From an uncultured Aquimarina sp. (GTDB taxonomy: Bacteria > Bacteroidota > Bacteroidia > Flavobacteriales > Flavobacteriaceae), in NCBI GenBank assembly GCA_947501475.1, contig CANMWA010000003.1:310001-374000 (forward strand): DNA of 64,000 bases. Reading direction: 5' to 3'. The notes under the pieces are model-generated. The model saw only the letters and a list, made by a program, of their open reading frames with translations, made no database searches and was not told the origin of the DNA. This document shows, in pieces, positions 8,720-18,026 of the stretch; the stretch's first letter is position 1; each line of letters opens with the position of its first letter. Made by a program: the position numbers and the translations under genes.

Positions 8720-8783
8720 TGTCATTTCGAGCGAAGTCGAGAAATATTTAGCCTCTTACATTTCGACTCCGCTCAATCTGACA
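8720..8783. repeat. REP-like hairpin between convergent genes
   Basis: Left arm beginning TGTCATTTCGAGCGAAGTCG (8720) and right arm beginning ATTTCGACTCCGCTCAATC (8760) form an imperfect inverted repeat. The TCATTTCGAGC-AAGTCGAGAAAT signature is the kind of extragenic palindrome scattered through flavobacterial genomes. It lies between convergent genes ending at 8698 and 8798 and may also work as a two-way terminator. Confidence 0.7.
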
Positions 8784-8797
8784 TTTAGGACTTTGTT

Positions 8798-9799
8798 TTA
8801 TTCTATATCCAGATAAGGATTATAAGTATAGGTCTTGCTAAAATTACCAAGTCCATCAAAGTATTCGTCTATGAGATGAGCAGGGTAATATGCTATTCCT
8901 CCTTTTAACAATCCTTGATTATCACCATCGTTTTTGTCATCCCAGTTCCATGGAGCATTAGCTGATCCATTTCCATAAGACTTCTGAAATGATTTTGCAT
9001 TACTAAACAAATTAGTATTAAATCGCTGATCCCACATGCCTCCGTTTTCAAAAATATTAACTAGTCTATATTTTACATTTCTGTCATAAATATCCGAAGG
9101 ATATTCGCTAATTGTCTTACTAGGATAATATACTACATAATCGCTTCCGCCTGGTTTTTGTTTAGAATGTGCTTTGATACCATGTCCTTTGGCTTCTGCC
9201 GAAGTTTTAAAACGATATATGCCATTATCATTTTGTAGCGTAAGTGTACCATCGACACCTTCATTTCCATCTATAAGTCCAGAATTTGGCGCTTTATAAG
9301 AATAGAAATCAGAGTGAAATACCGTAACCACCCCCAATGCATTACCATAAGTAGTATTGTCCTTTTTTACAATGGTAAGCACTCCTTCGAGATCATTTTC
9401 ATGCTCATCTAATCGATATAAAAACCAAATATCTGTCCAATCTCTAGGATGAAAGAAAGCATAAGTGATAAAATAATGTGTTGTAGTCTCTACTACAGAG
9501 TAGTACCCAACTGCATTTCCTTTTCTGGAAGAATTAGAAATATTGTTCCAGTTATTTTTGGCATTAAGATCCCCATCAAAATCATATCGGGTAATATAAT
9601 CTGCTTTTCCTCTCAAACCATGTGAACCTGTACGATCTACATCCTGATAATGAACAGGAGCATGGTAATAAGCAACGTCTAGATAGAAATTTTGGCTATT
9701 TTGGGTTTTGGCTTGGTTTTGTCCTAGAGGTACATCATCTGTTGTTTCACAACTTAAAAAAACAGTAATGAGTACTGTAAATAAACTAATTTTTTTCAT
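8798..9799 (-). CDS. lipoprotein of unknown function
   Basis: 333 residues. Signal peptide with lipobox FLSCETT (Cys about residue 17), so probably membrane-anchored on the outer side of the inner or outer membrane. The mature part is rich in aromatic and Asp/Asn residues: it contains FYLDVAYYHAPVHYQDVD, GKADYITRYDFDGD, THYFITYAFFHPRDWTD and LDEHENDLEGVLTI, the last two resembling metal-binding or catalytic clusters. I do not recognise the family with confidence. It is a single gene facing the M61-GNAT pair, with the atp genes upstream. Confidence 0.75.
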   Translation of the reverse strand: MKKISLFTVLITVFLSCETTDDVPLGQNQAKTQNSQNFYLDVAYYHAPVHYQDVDRTGSHGLRGKADYITRYDFDGDLNAKNNWNNISNSSRKGNAVGYYSVVETTTHYFITYAFFHPRDWTDIWFLYRLDEHENDLEGVLTIVKKDNTTYGNALGVVTVFHSDFYSYKAPNSGLIDGNEGVDGTLTLQNDNGIYRFKTSAEAKGHGIKAHSKQKPGGSDYVVYYPSKTISEYPSDIYDRNVKYRLVNIFENGGMWDQRFNTNLFSNAKSFQKSYGNGSANAPWNWDDKNDGDNQGLLKGGIAYYPAHLIDEYFDGLGNFSKTYTYNPYLDIE

Positions 9800-9945
9800 T
9801 CTAAGAGTATTTAAGGTTAGTAACTATTAAAGTTAGCTATTTACTCTTGGGTAAGATTAGTTACAATTTAAGTCTATATTATTGTATTATTTCTTGAGTG
9901 TTATGCATGTTAACTCAATCTAAATATCGGTATCATAATAGCAAA

Positions 9946-9975
9946 AAAAACACCTTCAAAAATGAAGGTGTTTTT
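9946..9975 (-). terminator. intrinsic terminator after atpC
   Basis: AAAAACACCTTC (9946-9957) and GAAGGTGTTTTT (9964-9975) form a perfect 12-bp stem with a 6-nt loop. It lies 23 bp beyond the atpC stop; A/T tracts on both sides make it usable in both directions. Confidence 0.85.
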
Positions 9976-9998
9976 AAAATTTTATAAAGAATAATTGT

Positions 9999-10277
9999 TT
10001 AATCTGCTAAAACAATTACTTTATTATCTTTCATCTCGATTGTTCCAGAGTTTATAGGGAGTAGTGTTGCTCCATTTTCATCTTTTGAGAATTTATCAGC
10101 AACTTCTTCTTCTAGATTCATATCCCCATATACTTTTACATTTCCTTTTGCAAGTAAAGAAACAATAGGCGCGTGATTATCTAACATCTGAAATTCTCCA
10201 TCTATTCCTGGTAATGCAACCGAAGTTACTTCACCGCTAAATAATACTGCTTCTGGAGTTACTATTTCTAAATACAT
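9999..10277 (-). CDS. atpC: F1Fo ATP synthase epsilon subunit
   Basis: 92 residues, the short Bacteroidota form holding only the N-terminal beta-sandwich (MYLEIVTPEAVLFSGEVTSV, then GIDGEFQMLDNHAPIVSLLAKG) and lacking most of the C-terminal helical domain found in E. coli epsilon (about 139 residues). It couples the rotor stalk of ATP synthase to the catalytic head. It follows atpD after a 92-bp spacer that contains a hairpin repeat. Confidence 0.95.
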   Translation of the reverse strand: MYLEIVTPEAVLFSGEVTSVALPGIDGEFQMLDNHAPIVSLLAKGNVKVYGDMNLEEEVADKFSKDENGATLLPINSGTIEMKDNKVIVLAD

Positions 10278-10286
10278 ATTTTTATA

Positions 10287-10367
10287 AGTATTGAGTATTG
10301 AGTAATTAGTATTAAGTGAATAATAAGAGAAATCACTCTAATTACTCATTACTAACTTCTCAGTACT
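10287..10367. repeat. hairpin repeat in the atpD-atpC spacer
   Basis: An ~80-bp imperfect inverted repeat built from AGTATTGAGTAATTAGTATT-like units: left arm from 10287, right arm ending AGTACT at 10367 when read in reverse complement. It fills nearly the whole spacer between atpD and atpC. Similar AGT/TGAGTAATTAG extragenic repeats are familiar in flavobacteria. It may affect mRNA stability or relative expression of the two subunits. Confidence 0.7.
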
Positions 10368-10369
10368 AT

Positions 10370-11881
<1,512 letters not shown>

Positions 11882-11963
11882 CTAACTATTTAATGTTTAG
11901 TATTTAACTATATGAAAAAGATCTTTTCATTTACACTATGAAATACGACCTTTTTTCAGGCTG

Positions 11964-11971
11964 CAAATATA
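11964..11971 (-). promoter_or_regulatory. possible -7 box for atpD
   Basis: TATATTTG on the minus strand is a perfect TAnnTTTG box about 85 bp before the atpD start. No convincing -33 TTG is present. The leader would contain the palindrome AAAAGATCTTTT (around 11922-11935). Confidence 0.35.
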
Positions 11972-12104
11972 GTCTTTTAAAATGAAAAAAATAACTCATT
12001 TTCTTTTGTTTTTTAAATACAAAAAAACCTGTGCTTTTTTGATTAGAAAAACATAATGTATCGCACATTTTTTGGGGTGATCTCATCCTTGAAAAAACAT
12101 CATG

Positions 12105-12213
12105 TTCCTACAAATAAAATGTTATTACTTAATGACTAATGCTTTTCATATTCGACATAAATTTGATTTTGAACTTAATAAACCATAACTTTCCTACAAA
12201 TAAAATGTTATCA
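12105..12213 (+). repeat. 22-nt direct repeat upstream of the AGMO-like gene
   Basis: TTCCTACAAATAAAATGTTA occurs at 12105-12124 and again at 12191-12210, 86 bp apart, with extended similarity (TTA versus TCA) beyond. The second copy ends 17-20 bp before the ATG at 12230. Within the otherwise featureless 350-bp gap 11879-12229 this is the only clear structure. It could be a duplicated promoter or operator. Confidence 0.6.
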
Positions 12214-12229
12214 TTAAACAATCAACCTT

Positions 12230-13504
12230 ATGGAAACATATGCAACTGCATTAAGTTATGCCATACCTGGATTTATAGTTCTTATTCTGGCCGAATATCT
12301 TGTAAGCAGATGGAAAAAAATACCAGTTAATGAGGCTATGGATACAATTTCTAGCTTAAGCTCTGGCATAACAGATACATTAAGAAGCCTGACTGGACTT
12401 GCAATTATCATTATTAGTTACGACTGGATGGTTGATCACATAGCTTTAATCGAAATCAAATCATCTGTTTTGGTATATATATTAACATTTATTGGTTTAG
12501 ACTTTGCAGGATATTGGTCCCATCGATTTAATCATACAATAAATTTATTTTGGAATCGACACATCATCCATCATAGCAGTGAAGAATTTAACTTGGCTTG
12601 TGCGTTACGCCAAAGTGTTTCGGGCATAGTTGCGATCTATTTCTTTCTATATATCCCTTTGGCTTTAATAGGTATACCTGCACATGTTGTTGCATTGGTT
12701 GCTCCTATACATTTATTTGCTCAATTCTGGTATCATACACGATTGGTTAACAAAATGGGGATTTTAGAACATATTATAGTAACTCCTTCTCACCATAGGG
12801 TGCATCATGCTATTAATGATGAATATCTAGACAGAAATTACTCGCAAATCTTTATTTTTTGGGATAAATTTTTTGGAACGTTTCAAGAAGAAATTCCTGA
12901 AAAACCTCCAGTATATGGTGTTAAAAAACCTGTAAACACATGGAATCCTTTCTTAATTAATTTTATGCACGCCTGGGGGATTCTAAAGGATGCTTGGAGA
13001 ACAAAAAGCTGGTGGGACAAAATAAGAATATGGTATATGCCCACAGGATGGAGACCTAGCGATGTAAAAGAAAAATATCCTATACAAATCATTACAGATC
13101 CCTATACAAGAGAGAAATATAAAACTGAAAGCTCATTATCTCTTAAATTATGGTCCTGGTTTCAATTATTTACAACTTTATCATTAATGTATTATATGCT
13201 AATTAGTTTTGGCGATTTAGAATTTATTGAAATTATACAGTACTCTATTTTTTTAGCACTATCAATTTTTGCATATACTTCTTTAATGGATAGACATCAC
13301 ATGTCTATATATGCTGAAGTAATTAAAATAGGATTTGGCTTATTCATAATCATTAGAGAAGGTGGCTGGTTTGGTATTGACTCTTTGTTAGATGGAGCAA
13401 CATATATAATCATTGCATATCTGATTATTTCCATTCTATCGGCTATTTATTTTCAATTCTTTGAAAGAGATCATATCTCTTCATCAGCTCAAGAAATGAT
13501 ATAA
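12230..13504 (+). CDS. sterol desaturase / fatty acid hydroxylase superfamily membrane protein (AGMO-like)
   Basis: 424 residues, multi-spanning. Eight-histidine di-iron motifs are visible: HRFNH, then RHIIHHSSEEFN, and HHRVHHAINDEYLDRNYSQ. The cytosolic metal centre is followed by WDKFFGTFQEE, typical of the superfamily, and the extra C-terminal membrane region with a length over 400 residues resembles alkylglycerol monooxygenase (TMEM195). Likely oxidises a lipid C-H or ether bond; the actual substrate cannot be read. It stands alone between atpD (divergent) and a convergent TonB receptor. Confidence 0.88.
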   Translation: METYATALSYAIPGFIVLILAEYLVSRWKKIPVNEAMDTISSLSSGITDTLRSLTGLAIIIISYDWMVDHIALIEIKSSVLVYILTFIGLDFAGYWSHRFNHTINLFWNRHIIHHSSEEFNLACALRQSVSGIVAIYFFLYIPLALIGIPAHVVALVAPIHLFAQFWYHTRLVNKMGILEHIIVTPSHHRVHHAINDEYLDRNYSQIFIFWDKFFGTFQEEIPEKPPVYGVKKPVNTWNPFLINFMHAWGILKDAWRTKSWWDKIRIWYMPTGWRPSDVKEKYPIQIITDPYTREKYKTESSLSLKLWSWFQLFTTLSLMYYMLISFGDLEFIEIIQYSIFLALSIFAYTSLMDRHHMSIYAEVIKIGFGLFIIIREGGWFGIDSLLDGATYIIIAYLIISILSAIYFQFFERDHISSSAQEMI

Positions 13505-13557
13505 AAAAAGCCCTATTTGAAAGATATAAGTAGGTTTTTTAATACTAAATCAATGTA

Positions 13558-16305
13558 TTATAGATTATTTATGGATAAGCCTATATAATACTGAGAACCA
13601 ATAAATCCTGATCCTATTGCCGTAAAATAATCATCTCCCCCAATATTATTTGCTCCAACTTTAAGTACTGACTTGATAAAAGGGATTCTATAATTGATTT
13701 GAGCATCAAATACAGAATAAGATGGAATATCGCCATCTGCAAAGTCTGCTTCCCAAAAATAATCATCACTCCATCTAAAATTAGTATTAAAACCAAGGTT
13801 CTTATATACATTAATATTACCAAATGATGCTTTAATTTTATGTTTTGGCGTATTAAAACTACTTCTGAAATCTGGGTCTTCTGACCTATCAAAATCCTGC
13901 TCTGTATACGTATAATTAACCCCAAAATCAAAGTTGCCAAAAACCTTAGCAGTTACTCCCAAAACGGCTCCTATAGCACTAATATCTACATCAGAGTTTG
14001 TAGAGGCTGTATATACCACAAAATCTTCATTCTGAATAGCACTTAAAGCAGTTGGGTCTCCATTGGCTATCTCATCTACTCTACCATATAATGGTACGAC
14101 AATATTTTCATTAGAAATGAAGTCTTTATATTGGTTATAATACCCGCTTATATCCAGAATTAAATTACTTATTTTACCTCTATATCCTAATTCTACAGCA
14201 ATTATTTTCTCAGGTGTTACAATATCTATATTGGATTTAACAGGATTTTGTTGTTGTACAGAATTTAATGAAAATGAATTTTCATAAGCTTCTCTACCAG
14301 TAACTGTAGCTGTCCCTCCTATATTTAAAGGAATGGTTCTCACATCTCTATCCAAATTATCGGGTGCTGAACCTATCAAAATTGCTTGTCCAATATCTAA
14401 TCCTATATATAAGTCCTGAGTAGTAGGGTTTCTAAATCCAGTTTGGATAGAAGCTCGTATATTATGGTTCTTTTTATCCCCTAAAGTATATCCTAATGAA
14501 AACCTTGGAGAAAAATTACCCTCAAATAATTGTGACTTATCATAACGCATAGATCCTGTTAGCTTAAGTCTTTCATTTAGAATTTTTCTTTGAGCTTGTA
14601 CATAAATACCATATTCTGAATATTTAATTGGCCCGTCTTTATCTGTAAAAACCGTCCCAGAAGAATTTAATTTATATTCTCTAAAAGATCCCCCAATCTG
14701 AACATCAGCAAAATCACTGGTAATATGGCTTAAATTATAATTGACATCTGCATGTCTGAATTCTGATTTTTCCTGAAGCTTAGAGCCTTCTGAAAAATCA
14801 GAATTAGTAGTTACCTGATTAAAGGCTTGTGCAAACCCCGAGGTCCCAGGAATTAAACGCCCCCTATCTGCAGCTACTCTAGCTAAGCGATGAGCTTGTT
14901 CTTCTCCTGCGCTATTAACTGCACCTAAAAAATTCAAAGCATATTGTGCAAACCACGTTGGGTCATCTTTCCATGATCTATTAATATTGATTCCTGTAAA
15001 TCTAATATCATATGTATCTCCTGCATTATTTGCCGTTATATAACCTCTTGCAAAAAAATGATCATTTTTTATCTCGAGTTTATGCTGTTGTAGTAGAAAA
15101 TTACGCAATGATGTTCTATTCGCATCTTGACTTACAGTAGTTCCTCTACCAATTCTACTATTATAAATAATCTCAAAATCATTTTCAAATGGCTTATAAT
15201 GTAATGAAGCATCAAATTTTAAATTTTCGAATTTATTATCATTTAAGTCTGCTTCATCATACCCTGTTCTGCTTACAATAGTTTCGGGTAATGCATTGGC
15301 CTGAGTCGCTGTCAAAACACCTGCATTTACCAATCCTCGGCCAACTACATCTAGACCTTGTGCTACTTCATCTCCGTATATATTAATACCATCAAATCCT
15401 GGATCTGACCTATCAAATCCTGGATTTGACACATCTTGTCTATTAGCTGCCATCCAATCTTTTCCTCTTGTGTAAGAAAAATTTGCTTTTGCGGCAAACT
15501 TCTTAGAAAAAGCTTTTGCCATTCTAATTCCGTAATCATAAAACTCATTATTTCCGGCAGCTTCCTGAGAGGTAATTCCACTTCTAAAATAAGCACTAAT
15601 CCCTGGATAATCAAACGGACTCTTACTCGTCATAAACAAAATACCATTAAAAGCATTTGCTCCATATAACGCAGAAGAAGCCCCAGGTAAAAGTTCTACA
15701 ATATTCACATCCAATTCTGTCAATCCAGAAAGGTTTCCTAATATAAAATTTAATGCAGGTGCCGTATTATCTGCCCCATCTACCAATTGGACAAACCTTT
15801 TATTTGTAAGTGTAGAAAACCCTCTGGTATTTATAGATTTAAGAATTATACTATTCGTATTAAGATCAATCCCCTTTAAATTCTCTAACCCGCCATAAAA
15901 ATCTGCCGAAGTAGTACTTTTGATTTCTCTTAATCCATAATTTTCTACACTAACTGGTGATTCAAACACACGCTCTGGTGTCCTCGAAGCAGAAATGACA
16001 ATCTCGTCTAATTGATTGAGCTCTGCTAATGTAATAATCACAGGAGTAGCTTTATCTGGAACAACAATTGAAGAGCTCTCAAAACCAGGACCACTTACTA
16101 TAATTGTAAGAGGAAATTCATCTTTTATCCCCAATTCAAAAATTCCATAAAAGTCAGTAACTGCAAAATTTTCAGTTCCTTCTGCGACAACACTAACTCC
16201 TGGAACAGGCTGATAATTCGCATCAATTACGGTTCCTGTAATTTTTATTTGAGCTGTAATAGTAATGCTAGTTAATAGCATTATTCCTAAGTAGATTATT
16301 TTCAT
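13558..16305 (-). CDS. TonB-dependent outer-membrane receptor (tandem paralogue 1)
   Basis: 915 residues. Signal peptide, a CarboxypepD_reg-like domain (about 20-105: ITGTVIDANYQPVPGVSVVA, then DFYGIFELGI), a plug domain (about 110-230) and a 22-strand-type barrel ending in YYIGLSINNL. It imports an unknown substrate across the outer membrane using TonB energy. It closely resembles the two receptors at 18027 and 21002 (shared SASRTPERVFESPVS, SALYGANAFNGILFMTSK, IQTGFRNPTTQDLYIGLD). No SusD partner is present, so a polysaccharide-utilisation role is not supported. A terminator separates it from the upstream GDSL gene. Confidence 0.94.
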   Translation of the reverse strand: MKIIYLGIMLLTSITITAQIKITGTVIDANYQPVPGVSVVAEGTENFAVTDFYGIFELGIKDEFPLTIIVSGPGFESSSIVVPDKATPVIITLAELNQLDEIVISASRTPERVFESPVSVENYGLREIKSTTSADFYGGLENLKGIDLNTNSIILKSINTRGFSTLTNKRFVQLVDGADNTAPALNFILGNLSGLTELDVNIVELLPGASSALYGANAFNGILFMTSKSPFDYPGISAYFRSGITSQEAAGNNEFYDYGIRMAKAFSKKFAAKANFSYTRGKDWMAANRQDVSNPGFDRSDPGFDGINIYGDEVAQGLDVVGRGLVNAGVLTATQANALPETIVSRTGYDEADLNDNKFENLKFDASLHYKPFENDFEIIYNSRIGRGTTVSQDANRTSLRNFLLQQHKLEIKNDHFFARGYITANNAGDTYDIRFTGININRSWKDDPTWFAQYALNFLGAVNSAGEEQAHRLARVAADRGRLIPGTSGFAQAFNQVTTNSDFSEGSKLQEKSEFRHADVNYNLSHITSDFADVQIGGSFREYKLNSSGTVFTDKDGPIKYSEYGIYVQAQRKILNERLKLTGSMRYDKSQLFEGNFSPRFSLGYTLGDKKNHNIRASIQTGFRNPTTQDLYIGLDIGQAILIGSAPDNLDRDVRTIPLNIGGTATVTGREAYENSFSLNSVQQQNPVKSNIDIVTPEKIIAVELGYRGKISNLILDISGYYNQYKDFISNENIVVPLYGRVDEIANGDPTALSAIQNEDFVVYTASTNSDVDISAIGAVLGVTAKVFGNFDFGVNYTYTEQDFDRSEDPDFRSSFNTPKHKIKASFGNINVYKNLGFNTNFRWSDDYFWEADFADGDIPSYSVFDAQINYRIPFIKSVLKVGANNIGGDDYFTAIGSGFIGSQYYIGLSINNL

Positions 16306-16339
16306 ATATGTAGGTTTATTGTTCTAGATTTGCCAAAAA

Positions 16340-16370
16340 AAAACCATTTGAAAACCTTTCAAATGGTTTT
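16340..16370 (-). terminator. intrinsic terminator after the GDSL gene
   Basis: AAAACCATTTGAAA and TTTCAAATGGTTTT form a perfect 14-bp stem with a 3-nt loop, followed on the minus strand by a long T-run. It closes the receptor-GDSL unit at 16390-20795 and implies that the receptor at 13558 has its own promoter in the remaining ~35 bp. Confidence 0.88.
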
Positions 16371-16389
16371 TTATTAAATAATATATTTT

Positions 16390-17994
16390 CTACTTAAGCG
16401 AACCCGAATAAAAAGTTGGGTAATCTGCTGCTTTTACTGTTGGTAAATTAGATCCATATGTTGTATTGATTGCTTCTGCTGCTTTATTAGCTAAGAAGGC
16501 AGCTCCACGTGCTGTTGGATGCACTCCATCTAATGAAAATAATCCTCCAAAAACTATATTACCTTGTATTGTAAATTCATCAAATTGCAATCCATCATCA
16601 GAAGAAACCTGATCCAAAAATCCATTAGCGTCTACAAATGCTAAACCTTTTTGTTGTACTGCAGCATCTATTACAGCATTATACGCAGAGGTTGCAGTTG
16701 CAATTTCTTCTTGTTCTTCTGGAGTTAACACCCATTTATCTTCTAGGGGATATGTAATACCATTTACTGCCAATTGTCCTGCTTGTGCTTCAGATAATCC
16801 TAAACCAGTTAACATTGTTATCGCAGCTGTGTTTACTTGGCCTATTATAGCAGAACTTGGCAAAACAAATAAATCATCTTTAGTAGCCTGCCTTGCCTGC
16901 CCGTACAAAATCCCAGTAACGGTAGCTGTTCCTGCATCTACCATATTACCTATTAGAGCATCTCTAATTTCAATCGAAAGATCTACCAAAGATTCGTCTT
17001 TAATGATCACTGCGCTTGTACTATCTTTCTCTGTCTTAAACGTTATCATCCTTTCTGAAACTCCTAAAGCATTAAAAACTTGATTTAACCCAGCAAATTG
17101 AGCATTTAATGTAGGGATCAAAGGTCCAAAACTAGGATTATCCGGATCTAAAGGATTATGAGGCACTGTCGTAAAATGTGCTATTGCCGTTACATCTGGG
17201 ATATTAAAGATTACTCCTTTTGCACCGCCAGAAGTTAATGTCTCTACTAATGTATTATAAGATTGGGTAAATATAGAAGTGTCTATGATCGGGCTTGTAC
17301 CATCTCCTCCAGACAAAGCATATCCCAACACATCATTACTACCAATCCATAACGAAAAAAATGTCGGGTCTTGCTTCATAGCATCTTCTAAAACAGATGC
17401 ATTAGGGTTAGAAGCTATCCTCACAAAATAAGGGTTAGCCATTGGCGGCATCATTTGTAATCCTGCTATATTTCCATATCCATTAGCCAACAAATGAAAA
17501 CTTTGTGCTCCAGGAATCCCCATATTATTAAAAGAACCCGTTAGCGGAACTGTAATATCTGTGGTAGGCATTTCTGCTTCGATATCGGTTGGTGGAACAA
17601 CTCCTAATGGTGTAGGACCCGAAAAGCTAGGTGGTGCAGGGTCTGGATCTCTATAAAAATAAAGTCTAGGGCCAAAACCTGGAAGTTGACTCCCTCCTAA
17701 TAAGAGTCCTCCTATATTATCATTCATTAAAGGTTGTTTAAATTCACCTCCACCAGCTAATGCAAATTGTTGTGCTAAGATATTAGGGTAAGAGTCTTCT
17801 TGCCCTGCAATAAACAATGCACCATCTGTAAAACCTGCAGTTAAAGAATTACCTAAAGCTACATACCTTGAAAAATCTGCAGTTCCTGAAGTAATTGCTA
17901 CTTCTTCCTCTGTTGCTGGAGCTTCATCGTCTGATTCACAAGCTACGAATCCAAAAACCAATAGGATTAATAGCCATTTATATTGAGTATTCAT
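16390..17994 (-). CDS. SGNH/GDSL-hydrolase-like lipoprotein
   Basis: 534 residues. Lipoprotein signal with lipobox FVACESDD (Cys about 19). Block I appears as VALGNSLTAGF (GDSL variant GNSL), block III as WIGSNDVLGYA, and block V as DGVHPTARGAAFLA with the catalytic D-x-x-H. Between them are long insertions, making it larger than simple GDSL esterases. Probably an outer-membrane-anchored esterase/lipase. It starts 32 bp after the receptor at 18027 ends, so the two form an operon: cleavage at the surface and uptake through the partner receptor is a reasonable inference. Confidence 0.88.
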   Translation of the reverse strand: MNTQYKWLLILLVFGFVACESDDEAPATEEEVAITSGTADFSRYVALGNSLTAGFTDGALFIAGQEDSYPNILAQQFALAGGGEFKQPLMNDNIGGLLLGGSQLPGFGPRLYFYRDPDPAPPSFSGPTPLGVVPPTDIEAEMPTTDITVPLTGSFNNMGIPGAQSFHLLANGYGNIAGLQMMPPMANPYFVRIASNPNASVLEDAMKQDPTFFSLWIGSNDVLGYALSGGDGTSPIIDTSIFTQSYNTLVETLTSGGAKGVIFNIPDVTAIAHFTTVPHNPLDPDNPSFGPLIPTLNAQFAGLNQVFNALGVSERMITFKTEKDSTSAVIIKDESLVDLSIEIRDALIGNMVDAGTATVTGILYGQARQATKDDLFVLPSSAIIGQVNTAAITMLTGLGLSEAQAGQLAVNGITYPLEDKWVLTPEEQEEIATATSAYNAVIDAAVQQKGLAFVDANGFLDQVSSDDGLQFDEFTIQGNIVFGGLFSLDGVHPTARGAAFLANKAAEAINTTYGSNLPTVKAADYPTFYSGSLK

Positions 17995-18026
17995 TTGTTA
18001 TTTTTTATTATCGTTAGCAAAATTCA

